64,000 nucleotides of DNA from Populus alba (Eukaryota; Streptophyta; Magnoliopsida; Malpighiales; Salicaceae): assembly GCF_005239225.2 (NCBI RefSeq), contig NC_133302.1:4836001-4900000 (forward strand), written 5' to 3'. This document shows positions 32,567-46,566 of the stretch, piece by piece; the first letter of the stretch is position 1; every line of letters begins with the position of its first letter. A program made the translations under genes and the position numbers. Under the pieces are notes generated by a model. It made no database searches. It was given only the letters and a program-made list of their open reading frames with translations, and had not been told where the DNA came from.

Positions 32567-35500
32567 TTCTAAGACTAAGCTTTGCTTTTTGTCTTTTTAT
32601 TGCTAAAAATGTTTATTGTACTGTGTTTTTGTTATTGTGTTGTTTGTGTTTATAAAGTTTTGTTTTTGTTCTTTTTACTGTTTTAGCATGCATAATTATT
32701 CATTGTTTATCATGCTTGTATTTATTGGATATGGATCTAAGGCCTTTATACATCACTTATCTCATTTTTTAATATATATGTGGTATCAACTTTAAGATAA
32801 GTGGAGGAGTAACGGCACCCCAATGGCTTTAGCCTAGATAAGGCTCGCAAAACTATCCAACTCTCGCATGATTGTTTGCTTGACAGTGGTCGATATGCCG
32901 AACTGATATTACTCAGGGCCTCTATCTTCATGCTACTTGTAAACCTCATATCAACCTTTTGAGGATGATCACTGAGCATACGAAAGACCTTTGAGACTAG
33001 ATAGCAAAATTACCCTGATGCATTTAATGACTAAAACCTATCATTTAGGTTGATCCCTGTGCAATTTCACTAAGATAAGCTTAAATGTGTAAGCATCCTT
33101 ATTATAGGGGATTTTGGGTGACATAATGGTCGTTATCCTAAGATAACAATTGTTAAGTATAGACTCGAGTCCGAATCCTTGCAAATGATTGAGAGAGACT
33201 ACCCTAGATTGGATGCCTAGTTGGAAGACACACCTATGACACTTAACTGCGAAAAAGACAAATGAAAAACAAAGAAAGAGCCTAGTTGGAAGCCCAACAC
33301 TAAAAAGAGATGGAAAGTCTTAGAGAAGAAGTCGTTAGGCTTACTAGCCTACTCGAATAAGCCTTGAGATCTAAACCCAAAGAAGCTAAAATTTACAGCT
33401 CAGCCTAAACTTATGCTCATAAATCCATAGAATCTAAGGGCAAATGAGGTGTCTCAATAGGCTATGTATTCCCAAATTTGCTCAACCACAATATCCCATA
33501 AGAATGTCATCTACCATTGACCTTACAATAAAGGAATCTTATAAGAACAAGATGGTAAAAGAAGATGGTCTGGACAAATGGGTTGCCCTGGAATAAAGGC
33601 TGATGGCATATAAGGGATCTAGCCTACATGAATATATAAAGGCCGCTGAGATGTGTTTGGTACCTAACATAGTCATTCCTAAGAAGTTTAAGGTGCCAGA
33701 ATTTGTCAAATATACGGGAGATCAATGTCCTGTAACTCATCTCAAGGCCTGCTATAACAAAATGGTTGAAGTTAGTCTATGACGAGAAAATGTTGATTCA
33801 TTTCTTTCAATATAGTTTAAGTGACGTTGCCTTTACTTGGTATATACGGTTGGACAATACCAAGATAAAAAAAAAATGAAAAGACTTAGTTGATACCTTT
33901 ATTAGGCAATATAAGTTCAATATGGATGTGGACCCTGATAGGTCAAGCTTGCAAGCTATGGAAAAGGACAACAAGTAATCCATAAGAGAATACACTCAAA
34001 GGTGGCGTGAGACTACCACACAAGTTAATCCTTCTTGGAAAAGGAGATGATCAACTTGTTTGTCAACACTTTCAAGGCCTCGTACTTTGAATACCTGGTT
34101 GGAAGCTCTACATAATATTTTTCTGACCTAAATGCTATAGCTGAGATGATCGAACAAGCTATCTGTTTAGAAAAGGGTTGCTGACTTGACTGAGAAGAAA
34201 ATGTTTCCTTCCTTTGATTTACAATCAAAATATCCTGAAAGGGATTTCCACTAAGCACTTACAAATACACTTTTGAAGCCTCGCATGATCTCATAGACTC
34301 AATTCATCTCTTTTACCAAAATCAATTTCCTCATTGGAATTTTGAAAATTGAACTTGCATTTTGATTTCAAAAATAATTTGGTGTTTATTTAAAACAATA
34401 TTTATGACATTCTACTTGTAGAATGACATATGAATCAAGCAACTCCTTCATTGAGATGACTAAACTCTGAACCAAAATGCACGAATAGAAAATGAACTGC
34501 CATCCTCACACCATGACTCTTAAGACATATTGTTTTAAATGTATGAATAATGGTATAAAGTGAGCTCATTGCTCATAGATTCATGACCTATATCTCTTTG
34601 CAAAGACCAAACCATCACATTAGACGAGGCCAAAGTTTATTGATCTTAACTGCTTGCGTTTGAAATGAGGAAAGGCTATATTTGTTATTCCTTTCACATT
34701 CTAAAAAGTATATCCCTTGCAGTCCTTTTTCAGCCTGAATTAATTTTTCTTTCATAAGAAATCCCGACTAGGATCACACCCCACATTAAGAGCAAGTGAA
34801 AATTTCAATGAGAAAAGATGAAAAAATCATGAGAAAGCCGGAAAGGCAAAAGAGCCCAAGAAACTCAATGACTAGAGGGCATGCCCAAATCACAAGAAAG
34901 AGTGATAACTAAGATAAAGTAAGTATGCCCTAGAAAAGCAATGAAAAAAGAAAAAGGGTGAATAAAAGAAAAGCGGCAAAAAAAGAAAAAAAAAACAAAA
35001 GGGAACGACACAAAGAGTCGAATTGCTGATAGTGATCCTCAATCTTTGAAACCCTGAAATACTCTTTGAGCATTATGATCTTTTCTTTCATAACCAAAAA
35101 CCTCAGCCTACATTACATGCCTGTAGCAGTCCTTTCTAATCAAGCAAGCAAGCAAGCAACCTAGATTAATAAGCAATGCTCTCAAAATGCAAAGAATACT
35201 TCTTTATTAGAGTAATGACATCGAGAATAAACTATTCATTATTATTCATGCTAATAGAATGAGTGTTCAAAAAGAGACAAGTTTTTCTCAAACAAAACCT
35301 CAAGCTTTTTCTCGAGCCCTTAACTTTGAAACCCATAAAAACAGAAAGTCACCTCATGAGATACTTTCACCAAAGACAATATTGCCAAACACTAGAGCAA
35401 ATAATCTCTTTCCCAAAAAAAAAAAAAAAACCTAGGAGTTGCAAGAATTCAAGAGCAAATTATTTCAAACTTACATTAAAACAATTTTTTTTTCAAAATG

Positions 35501-35640
35501 CAAGATCAAGAACATATATTTCTTCACCAAACTGAAAAGAAGAGAAATGAGAGAATGGTCACTTAAAACTATTATTTGTTTGAGTCATTGACAAAACACA
35601 CTTAGAGGCAATGATCAATACATGTGGGCATGATTAATAC
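32567..35640 (+). mobile_element. Internal region of the older Tat element: decayed gag, no pol
   Basis: 33,300-33,400 matches the gag coiled-coil region of the younger element, and about 33,640-34,250 matches its capsid domain (MCLVPN, VPEFVKYTG, QYKFNM, YTQRWRE), all broken by stops and shifts. By 34,770 the sequence is already at the 3'-region landmark GACTAGGATCACACCCC. Protease, RT, both RNases H and integrase are absent. The rest (34,800-35,640) is A-rich non-coding. Either a deletion derivative or a member of a gag-only non-autonomous group. Confidence 0.65.
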
Positions 35641-36629
35641 ACAGATCAGCCCGGCCATTGTCTTCAACCCTGCAGAAAAAGAAGAACCCAAAACATTAGT
35701 TTCCAGAGAGAACCGGCATCATCATCATCTTCATTCCTTCATCTATAAGAAAAACCCAGAAGTAGAGAAGAGACGAACGAACAGGAGGAACAACAAGCCA
35801 CCACGCCTTCGTCATCGTCTTCATTCCTGCTTCAAGGTAAGCTTCTCGCTCCCTTTCATTAATAGTTATGTAAGTATAGGGACATGTAATTTTAATTACC
35901 TTCCCACTGTGCACAACATGTGTGAATAGTTCATGCATGCGTGCCTCAGCCAGCCGGGTCACTAGCTTAGGCCAATGACTGGGCTAGGTTGGGTGAGTTT
36001 AGCCCAGCCCCCATGCCCAACCCTAAAAACTATAATTAAAAAAATATTAAAAATTTTATTTTTTAGTTTATTCACTACACCAAATTCATGAATAAAAATA
36101 CTGATTTAAATTTATTTTTTATTGTATTTTATTTTATTTAGCTATATAAAAAATAAAAAAAATATGTGCATGTGTAAAAATAAATTTATTTTATTTTTTT
36201 ATTCACTGATACTAGAGTCAGGAATAAAAATATTGATTTAAATTTATTTTGTTTTTATACTACGTAATATTTACCAATGCTAGAGTTGAAAGTATCCGTA
36301 ATTAAATATTCACTAGCGTCAGAGTCAGGAATATTACACGCAAACCATCATAGCATAAACCAACAAAATGTTAACAATTTATGACAAAATCAGCAATGCA
36401 GCTTGCCTTAGGCAGGACGCTTAAGGGGTGATAATATCTTTCATTTTGCGTAACTAGTCTTGTACCATAGAATTCGAGTTGATCAGTTAGGGTTCCTAGC
36501 AACCATAGTACTAGGTGGCGACTTTTTAAACAAGATTATTCCCCCATCAAAGAACAAGATACCAGAAATCTATTTTTTTTCATGAAAGATTATTTTTTTA
36601 ATCGGCCATCGCGATATCTGAGTGTGACA
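35641..36629 (+). mobile_element. 3' LTR of the older Tat element
   Basis: Collinear with 4,357-5,031 and 31,775-32,544; ends GTGTGACA at 36,629. The beginning is truncated relative to the copy at 3.9 kb: no polypurine tract precedes 35,641. Its right neighbour is the 3' flank of RLK copy B, as the LTR at 3.9-5.0 kb is for copy A. Confidence 0.65.
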
Positions 36630-37569
36630 ACCTAGAATTTTGTTTCTACTTCTTTTAGAATATAAAGTTACGATGCCTTTTCCTTTGTCTTTGTCTTCCT
36701 GTTTAGATGGCATTGGGTCGTCTTCCCTGCAAAAAATTCTCTTCTAAGGAATTCTAGCGAGGAATTTGAATTTTCTTTGCAACAATGGAAATGTGTCGGA
36801 TAGACTAAGGTAGAGTCTATCATGTAAAAGGCTTGCAAATATGGCTGAGATTAAGGTAGATGTATAAAATATAATTAAGACTTTCAAGAAATCTTTGTAA
36901 TTGCTTGTTATGAAGGATTTGATATGGGACTTGTCACCAAATTGGATTGACTTTCCATGGGAATAATTGTTAAGGATGAATCCAACTATGTTTAACTTAG
37001 CTTTTTAGTAATCAGTTTTTTATTATAATTATTATTTATTTTATAAAAAAATAATATAATATATATTAGTTTCCACAACATTCATTATAACATTTTAGAA
37101 ACAATATTTTAATACAATAGAAATACTTATAATTATAATTATTTTATAATTTTATTTATAAATCATTTATGTTTCAAAATTTTTATATTTACTTTAAATT
37201 CATTAATCAAACTTAAATAATTATTATTATAAATAAAAATATATATATGTGCATAAATAAAGTTAATATTACATATAATCACTCCATTAACTATAGGATA
37301 TATACACTAGCAATAATAAGTACTGATTAATGAGTAATGATTCATACCAGGAAACATGAATTGCCAATAAAAGATAATAGCAGTAGTGTAATTTTGTGAC
37401 TGTATAGTTTTCAATCTGTTTCTTATTCAGGATTTTTCATGATAAAAAAGTTAATATTACATATAATCACTCCATAAACCAGTACTTTCGCGTGTATTTA
37501 GTTTTCAATCTGTTTCTTATTCAGGATTTTTCATGATAAAAAAGTTGTGGTTTGTGGCATCAGCTTTTA
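36630..37569. other. 3' flank of RLK copy B
   Basis: AT-rich, parallel to 5,032-5,979, with the same double TTATTCAGGATTTTTCATG segment. No gene seen. Confidence 0.5.
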
Positions 37570-40500
37570 CTAATTGGCTGATGAAGAGGAAGAAGCAGTC
37601 CATGGTCCCTCTGATGACTTCACGAGGGACTGAGTTTCACTTAAACTTCCATTGACAGAAGATTGAGCAAACTTTTTATGTAAGGCCGTAGCATACCCTG
37701 ATGGATCACCCAATGTGCTTGGAACCATGACCAGTTCCTCGACATCAGTTTTTCCTTCAAGCATGCTCACTACTGTAGACATTGTAGGTCTAAGTGCTGG
37801 AGATTGATTTGTGCATAGCAGGGCTACATTGATCATTCTAACCACTTCTTTCTTGTTGAATTCAGACCCCAATCTTGGATCAACTATCTCCATTATGTCC
37901 CCATTTTTTTGTAAATATAGAACCTGAAATAACCAAAAAAAATAGATATATAGCTGACCAAGAGTAAACATGAACAGACAATTAAGAGACTAAATGGGCA
38001 TAGCTTACCCAATCTAGAAGGCATACAAAATTCTCATCCCTCCTAAATTTGACGTTGTTCATCCCAGAAACAATTTCCAATGCTACAACACCAAAGCTGT
38101 ATACATCTGCCTTGTAAGTTAAGTAACCATATAATGCATATTCCGGTGCCATGTAACCCCTGCACAGAAAGAATAACTCAGAGACATTTTACTAGCTTGC
38201 TTCTCTAAAACATGTATAAAAGTGCTAAATGTCTATTGTTTGTTTTTGTTTTCGATAGGCAAAATTATATTTCTTGCAGCCTAAACAGGATTTCGAACCC
38301 TGGATGATAATGTGTTCATTTAGAGGAACACAGCCATAGATGGGGAGGCCCTGATCCATCAGAACCCTGCCGTGTGTGATTTGAACCCTAGATGCCTGCC
38401 TACCACATATTTTGAAGCTAGCCCCTTCCATCGGCACTTCAGCCCAGTTACAGCATCATACTCTTTAAGACTAAAAGCTATCTTAGATAAATGACAATAC
38501 TTGTGTGTTTTCCTTACTGTCTTCTTTTCAGGATTTTTCATGTGTTCAATAAACCCCGTGTTAATATCAGAAACTCACATTGTTCCAGCAACTCTGGTGT
38601 CGATGTGGGTGTTGTCCTCGTCATCAAGCCTGGCCATTCCAAAATCAGATATCTTGGCGTTCATGTCCTTGTCAAGAAGGATATTGGTACCTTTTATGTC
38701 CCTATGAACAATTTTGAGTGTCGACTCCTCATGCAGGAAAACCAGACCTTTCGCTATGCTTACACATATCCTCTGCCTTGTACGCCAGTCTAGCTTCGTT
38801 GCCTTGATTTCCTTGGTCCCTGTAATCATCAAGCATAACCCAACCCATCAGTTTCTTCTTCACTAATTCTATCTATATGCCATTAAAATAACTTGTTTTC
38901 TTTCCCATTACTTTACATAAGATACTATGGGGAAGGGATCAGAGGCCTACCGAACAAAACATGCGCAAGGCTATTGTTTTCCATGTATTCATATACCAGC
39001 AACAATTGCTTCCCCTCAATGCAACATCCATACAATCTAACAAGATTTGGGTGTTGCAAAGCAGAAATCATGCCTATTTCGTTCACAAACTCACGATTCC
39101 CCTGTTTTGATTTCGCAGAAAGCTGCTTAACCGCAATAGGAGTGCCATCTGATAGAACTCCCTATAATGAGAATAATTTTAGACAAACAAAATAAGTTCA
39201 CCGAGGCCATTCCTTGATGCTTCGATAAGAGAAAAGAAATAATATAGTAGACAAGTAGCTAGACGAAAAAAAAAATATGTACTATACTTTGTAGACGCAG
39301 CCAAAACCACCTTCTCCAAGTTTGTTTGCTGGATCAAAGTCATTCGTTGCAGCTTTGATTTGTCTGAAGGTGAAGATACCAGTAAGCAGATCTAACCCAA
39401 CAAGTTCTGCCCAAGGAACAAAGAGGATATGTATATATTAGAGAGTATGGTTAGAGAGTAATATAAAACCATTGTTTAGCTTCATCTTTGGATTGAGATA
39501 ATTCTTTGACAAATTTATGCATTCATGGATAGACATACAGCAAATAAGATGCAGAAAATTGCTTATTGCCGTGTTATTTTAGTGACTGAATTCCTCACTA
39601 GAATTTGCAAAATCAAATAAATGTATCAACTTTACCTCGATCCCTCGATTTCCTTCCTCCCAAATAACCTTTCCACCAAAGAGTGGATAGAAATACGAGA
39701 ATGAGGAATAATGGCAAAACCACAGCTCCAGCGACAATGAATCTCTTCCTGCCTTTATCAGGTGGCTTGAAGTCTAGGCAGAAATAGAATTGCAGCAAGA
39801 GCAAGTATTGTCAGATCACAGTACTAATTATTACTTCATTACCATGTCATTCCATTATATGTCAACCTACCAGATTCCACATCAATGGCTGATATTAGAG
39901 GACCATATGTTCCTTTTGTGGGAGACCTTGTGGTTCCTTTCCCAGCCCAATGAAGGCGGATCTCTAAAGCTCCATTGGTTACAGGTGCTGTATAATTATG
40001 AATGTATACCTTATCCGCCCCTCCCGCTGCCTTCACTATATCAAAATCCTTCAGCACAACAATGTCCTGCGAGAACAATTCTTCAATTAAGCTGTCACCT
40101 ATTGCATAAGGAATGAATCTATGATCTTTTAATTAATAGATACCTGAATATAAACATCAAATATCCGTCTTCCTAGACTGTAATAGGATCTGTTATCCCT
40201 CATCACTATCTCTGCAAAGTGCAGCTTGATTTTGTAATTCCCATTTACCAGACAGGGAACGTGGTATGTGAGAGACAAAGGAGTGAGGCGTGCATTTGTG
40301 TACAATACAGAGTTGTCCATTCTGAGCGTGGACTTGTTTTTTGCTATGTAGAAATCCAAGGAAGCAGGAACATCCCAGATATGTCCGGTGGTACTTGTTT
40401 GCCAATCCTCTCTTTTGGACGCATATTTTGCTGCACCTCCTGGCTCATTATCTGCTTCGTAGATGGTGTTTCCAATGGTGGCTTCTGGTCCCCCACAATT

Positions 40501-43500
40501 TATGTGCACTGAATATCGCTCTATTCATAGAAATAAAAATGGCCATGGCCACCGATATGATTAAACAAATTATAACACAAGAAAGGCTAGGATCAGACCG
40601 TACGCTAAATCGGAGCAAACAGAACATAAACAATTAAGATTTTGTGATGCCGGAGCATCCTTTTCCTCCTTGAGTGGAAATCGTGGTGGGAACCACGATG
40701 TAAATGCCCACATAAGTTTGTCCGTTAACATTTGTCTAGGCTTTTGGGATCAACCGGTTGTTTATTCCTGCACCAGTTGAAGGTCTTAGATTCGATTTGT
40801 TTCCATAGGAGGATGGAAATCCTAGTGGTCGGATGCATGATGGGGTAGCCACACGCAAAAGGACCAATGAGTTTATGACTGAGATGCTATGATCCAACGA
40901 ATATAGAAATAAATATATAGTCTAGGCTGACAGGTTGTTCCTGCATCATTTTTCGGTCTCCTTCCGGGTGAAATGTAAAAGCGGATAGCTTAACAAATTT
41001 AAGAGTACCTTCAGAACAAGCACGCAGGCACTCAACAGGTTTCCTGGAAATATTGGCCAGATAGAATCATCAGCTTACTTAAAAGAATCATCAACAGGTT
41101 TTAGATATTTATCAAAGTAGAAGCTTACGAATAGTTCCCTCCCCAAGTACTTTTGAACAGATTTCTGGCAAGACAAGAAGAGTTAAGTTTTGTAGGTTAT
41201 GAAGTGAACGGTGATGTAAAAAGAAGCAGACTTTCAAAATCAAAGGCAAGGCAAGGAAAATGAAATCAATCTTACAGTGTTTCTCTACATTTTGCTTCCG
41301 AAGTAAAATTGTTGTAAGAAAGATCGATTTCGCTGCACACAAAGATAGCTTCCTTAAACATTTTTTAGAAAATTGCATGCACATGTTATCTTTTGGTTGC
41401 TATCTCAATGCAGAAGAGATGAATAGACAGAAGAGATGAAGACAGTTGGGAGAGAAAGGACATGTCCTCACCTCACGTCTTTTCTGATTTTAACAGATAA
41501 AAATTCAATCCAAAACTATACAAATTTATTTTTATATCTCCATCTTCGTCACTGTAACCAAACACATTTTTGTCCCTACTGTATTTGTCCTTTCTATTCA
41601 AGGACAATAACTAAATGAAACCTTGGAGATAGTTTGATCATTCATGCACTACTGTACTGAAAACTATCTGGGAACTGGGAAGGATAATCTGATTTCCAGC
41701 TTCTCATCAGTATAGATCTTCAAAGACTAGGACATATTATTAAACCTACAGACATCTGTTATAGGATAAGGGAAACCTGATGTTCATGATTAAGCTTTTG
41801 GGTTGAGAATGTTCAGATAAAGGCGAGTTGATCATTTCTGTCTTTCAGGGGAGAGTTAATGCATAAAATATTCAATAATTCTAATTGAGTAAAAAGAAAA
41901 TATATTACAAACAAAAATCTAAAAAATCATAATTTATATACAGAAATTAAGAAAAAACTAACATACTAGCGAGTATCTCTTTTGTCGATCCAATCTGGGA
42001 TGGGCCCTGTAAGCATGTTCCTTGTAAGATACCTATGCAAAAAGTAAAATTGTCATCTGGTTGAACATTTGTCCAAGGCTACCATTGTAAAAGACTGTCT
42101 GGAGGACAAGTTTATCATCATAATTGCTGTACTCTACCATGAGAATAACTTGAAAAAAGGATTGAGCTATCGGATCAGCTCTGGTCAACATTTTTATTAA
42201 AAAAAATTAATTTTGTTCCATTCTTTTCACAAGATATTGACCCGATCAGGTATGGACAGGGTTTGGCCAGGTTGAATAGGTTTGACAGTTCAATTTCTTG
42301 CATGGTTCAACTAGAATCTTGGCCCTGGTCATGCTCCGAGTCCTGGATTTTCTTGGACTAGTTATCTGACTGGTTTAGGTTTAATAATTAGGCTTTCATA
42401 TGGCAAACATTAATTTCAGAAGGTAATATAATATAGTATACTTACATTTTCTCCAAGCTTTTTAGGCCATCATAATTTGTTGGAAGTGAACCATTTAATC
42501 TGTTGAAACTGAGATCCCTGTTTTCGAAAAGAAGGGGGAAAAAAGGGTAATGACCATGGTTCATAATGCATATTGAAGATTATTTACAAATAATAATGTA
42601 GCTGCAATCTAAAATCAGCAGCTCTAGGTATCCATGAGATTCACACTTCAATCTTCATGTAGATGAATGACAGAATGGATGATATACAAGGGATAGAGTA
42701 AATTACAAAATTTTCAGCTTTGCCATTCTGGTCAAATATATGGGAAAATTTCCTGACAAGTTGCAGTTGCTCAACATCCTGCAATATACATTAATTTCAT
42801 GTAAGCTAAATATACACTGTGTTGTAAATTAAATTGATCATGGTATGAGAGTATCAGCTGCAAGAATAACTCACAGATACTTAATGCCTGCTATAGATTC
42901 TAGGTTGGGAAACTCTGAACCATCTCCAAGTAAGTTACTTATTTTTCTGCTCAATAGTAGGCAACATAAAAATGTGAGAAGTTCAGGATTAAAGTTGTAA
43001 CTGAGACCATAAATTTAAAACAAATATCTTACAGATCAGTTAGATTAGTCAAGAGAGAAATGCTTGAAGGAATGGGTCCAGTGAAACCACCAGCTTGGAT
43101 CTCTCTGTTAATACAAAATTAAAGGGGGGTTAGGGTTCTGCTTCAGTGATGAGATTCAGAGCTTGTGGTAGAAACTAGCACATACAATGTATCAAGTTGT
43201 TTCCAGCTCCGAATAAAATCAGGTATTCTTCCAGTGAAGTTATTGCCGCTAAGCCTTCTGCATTCGCCGAACGGAAAACACAGAATCATGAAACTTGGAG
43301 AGTAAAGAGATGCATCTGTAATATCAAATACTGCAACTAATGAGTATGATACACAATAACCATGAGAAATGAGAACCTACAGTTCCTTCAATCCGGTCAG
43401 ATTAGTCAGAGCCGGTGGTAACTCTCCAGTGAGATAATTGCCACTGAGAGTTCTGCAATCACAAAAGGAGAAAAACACTTAGCATTCAATAATCAGTTAG

Positions 43501-46049
43501 GACTTAATTTCTAATACAAAAGGGTTGAATGAACTGACAGATTCTCCAGGTTAACCAAGCCTCCAAGCTCAGGGGGAACAGTTCCGGAAAACATATTGTC
43601 CTGAATGTTCCTGCATAAATGCCAACTCTCAGGATTACTCCTGACTAAACAATTGAACAGATTTAAATATGAAAAGAAAAAAAAACAAGAAATTGACTAG
43701 TAGAAAAATGCATACAGGTAACCAAGTGTCGTAATCCTTCCCAGATAGCTAGGAATTTTTCCTGTCAACCGATTCACGCCGACAGACCTGTTGTTTATAC
43801 AATCTATTAATTATGAGTAAGCAATTCCTTGGCTAGAAAACATGAACGCAGAATTTTCTTACAATGTTTCCAGCTTGGTATTAGCCCATTCAGGTGGTAT
43901 ATTGCCACTCAGGTAGTTGGCCCAAAGACCTCTGCAGAGCCGATAAATTAAGTTCTAATAAAACCGAATCATACGATGCAAATTCACGGTGCTCAATCTG
44001 TAGAAACGTAATAATTTGAAGCACTGCTTACAGATGTTTAAGGTGTGGAAGTTTCTCGATAGCCTTTGGGAGAGTACCGTCAAGATCTTGCCTTTTGAGA
44101 TATCTGCATTGCAATAACACATGCACCCATCAATTCCTCAATACAAGGTAAGAATTCAAAACTTTCAACCATTGCAAATCAACAATCATATGTCAAGAAA
44201 ATACAAGACATAACTACAACTTTTATTATTTATTGTTTTTATATAATTTTACTGCTAATGAATTGCATCTGAATTTCTCAAAATAAAAATATTTTTTAAC
44301 TCAAAATGTGATGCATATTAGATGACATAGTTTTTTAAATATTTATACGGTGATATATTGAATGATATATTTTTAAAAAAATATTAAAACAATGATATAT
44401 TGAATCGATCTTAGTTAACATGTCAAGTTTGTAACCGAGGATTATGTTAACCTTATAGAAAAAAATCAAAATAAATTATGAAGGTCACTTATTAATCAAT
44501 TTAATGTTAAATGATAAAATAAAATAAAAACAAAAAAAGCAAAAAAAAAGCTACCCAGATCAACCATCGTCAAACTCCAAACCCACAACTCGAGTCATGA
44601 GAACTAGATAACTCAATAGAAAAAAAAATTAAAAAAAAAATATGAAGCTCAATTTCTAACCAACCCGATGTTGAAGGTTGAAATTGTACAAAAAATCAAT
44701 TAAAAAATAAAAAAAAAAAAAAACCTAAGTTAACTCGGGATAATCTATTAAACCTGGAACCTAGAATAAGAGACAAAATAACTTCATAAAAAGCAAATAA
44801 AAAAATTACAAAGCTCTATTTCTAATACATCTAATTTTGAAATTTGAAATCAAGAAAAAAAAAAAAACCAAATCATTTAGACTGAAATAACTCAACGAAA
44901 ATCAAATTGAAAAAAACAAAAAAAAAATCGATCCTCAAAAAGCCTAATAGTGGAGGATAAAATTAAAAAACAAAATTAGTTGTTGAAGGATAAAATAAAA
45001 AAATAATTAAAAAGTAAACCGAATCAACACAAGTTTACTTATCAAACTCGTGATCTAGATAATAAGATTGAAATAACCTTATAGAAATTAAATAAAAAAA
45101 TGACTAAGCCCAATTAAAAAAATTAAATTTAAAAAAATTTAAAAAATAAACTCGAGTTAATCTATTAAACTTGCAATGTAAATCATAAAATTAAGATAAA
45201 ATCATAAAAAATATATATATAATGCCACTACCAACATATTTAATGTTGATATCAAGAATAAAAAAATGATATTGGTATATAACTTAATAAAAAGAATCGA
45301 GCAAAATTATAAAGCATTATGTGTGTGACTCCTCCGCCACATGGTTAGTAATTTGTTAATTCCCTGGACTGGCCCAGTCAGAATCCTTCAGACCTCAAAT
45401 TAAAATTGAAAATAAAAGCATGGAGTGGTAAGTGTGAAGAGATATACATGCCAATAACGTGGCACGGTTCTCCAGGAAATGAGCAATTGCAAACAACTTT
45501 ATTGTCAGCTTCTAGCTTTAGAGGTAAAATTGTATCATTGCACAGTGTCATATTGCGATTCCAGCCTTTTTTGCCCAGTTGTGTTGCTACTTCAAGCAAG
45601 GCTTCCACTGCATAAATCAAAATTAAATCTCAACTTCTAATTCTGGGATGATTAGCTGGTGGCTTCTACAATGCCTTGCCAAGAAATGTTTGCAGAAAAC
45701 ACAGAATTCTGTAAGAAAATCACTGCATGATGCCATTACTAACATGGTTACAGAATTCGGCAATACAATCACATTTGATGACTGCATTATCGAAGAGTGT
45801 ATGATGCAGTGAGGATTTTGCAGATAAAAAAACTCCTGCTAGAAAAGCAAGTGCATGTCTTCCTCTAAACACTAAAGAATCTGCCCATCTGAACCAAATT
45901 AAAATATATATATATATATATGTACCTTCATCAGGAGCAAGGCTCAAATCTTGGGCCTCCAAGATAATTGCTCCCATGCAAAACATTAGTAACAGAAGCA
46001 CAAGTAAGCTAGATGTGAGTCTCAAGATATCAGAGAGTGCAGGAGCCAT
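37570..46049 (-). CDS. LRR-malectin receptor-like serine/threonine kinase, copy B, intact
   Basis: Plasma-membrane receptor kinase of the LRR VIII-2 group (relatives: Arabidopsis At1g53430, At1g07650, RFK1). I traced 24 exons with GT-AG borders and consistent phase, 2,982 bp or 993 residues: 46,049-45,926; 45,607-45,448; 44,103-44,032; 43,931-43,863; 43,787-43,716; 43,610-43,539; 43,452-43,381; 43,257-43,186; 43,104-43,033; 42,946-42,875; 42,778-42,707; 42,517-42,446; 42,032-41,967; 41,332-41,276; 41,164-41,129; 41,043-41,009; 40,520-40,144; 40,066-39,871; 39,773-39,636; 39,406-39,288; 39,161-38,951; 38,819-38,579; 38,159-38,009; 37,923-37,570. Signal peptide in the first ~32 residues; 11 LRR units, one per exon (~95-356); malectin domain from HINCGG (~400-590); membrane helix (~600-622); kinase with [36 protein letters not shown]. 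An ATG seven codons upstream (46,070) is an alternative start. Ligand unknown. Confidence 0.92.
38240..38450 (-). mobile_element. Possible tRNA-derived insertion in intron 22 (copy B)
   Basis: Same sequence as 6,650-6,860, including the GGGTTCAAATC B-box-like word on the minus strand. Confidence 0.3.
44200..45330. repeat. Dispersed repeat filling intron 2 of RLK copy B
   Basis: Same repeat block as 12,640-13,760. Confidence 0.5.
45904..45921. repeat. Short (TA)n at the exon 1 splice donor, copy B
   Basis: Nine TA units adjoining GTACAT; shortest of the three copies. Confidence 0.85.
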
Positions 46050-46150
46050 CTTCCTTAGTCTGCAATCCACTTCAAGAGTTATTTAGTAGGCTGCCTGGAG
46101 ATGCATTATTATAGTCGACCTTTCATGATGTGGGATCTTTCTTACCTTGT

Positions 46151-46162
46151 CTTGTATGCTTT
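46151..46162 (-). promoter_or_regulatory. Proximal TATA-like box, RLK copy B
   Basis: AGCATACAAGAC on the gene strand, about 100 bp before the ATG; weaker than the distal box. Confidence 0.3.
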
Positions 46163-46437
46163 CAGCAGGCACACCACTAGGTGTTGTTAGCAGCCGGATT
46201 TAATACTATTGGATTTTATTGGGCTGTTAGATATTTTTAATTTTATTTTATTTTATTTTTAGATTTGTTTTTTATTTGATTTTTTTATTATATGGTAAAG
46301 AAAAAATAAATTTATATTACTCTTTTAATATTATATAAAAATTAGGTGATGATAATTTATTTTCATATCAAGTTGGGTTGAATTTTTTTTATTAAAATAT
46401 GTTTTTTTTCCCTTTCAAAAATATTTAAAAAAAAAAT

Positions 46438-46566
46438 TAGTAGGCTGCCTGAAGAAAGCTTTGTGCATTATTAGTAGGCTGCCTGAAGAAAGCTTTGTGT
46501 ATTATTATAGTTGACTTATCAGAATGGTGTAGGTCTTTCTTACGTTGTCTTTTATATATATATATA
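46438..46566 (-). promoter_or_regulatory. Distal leader copies and TATA box, RLK copy B
   Basis: Two TTAGTAGGCTGCCTG leader copies (46,438 and 46,473), then TATATATAAAAGAC on the gene strand at 46,551-46,566, about 500 bp before the ATG. Confidence 0.45.
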
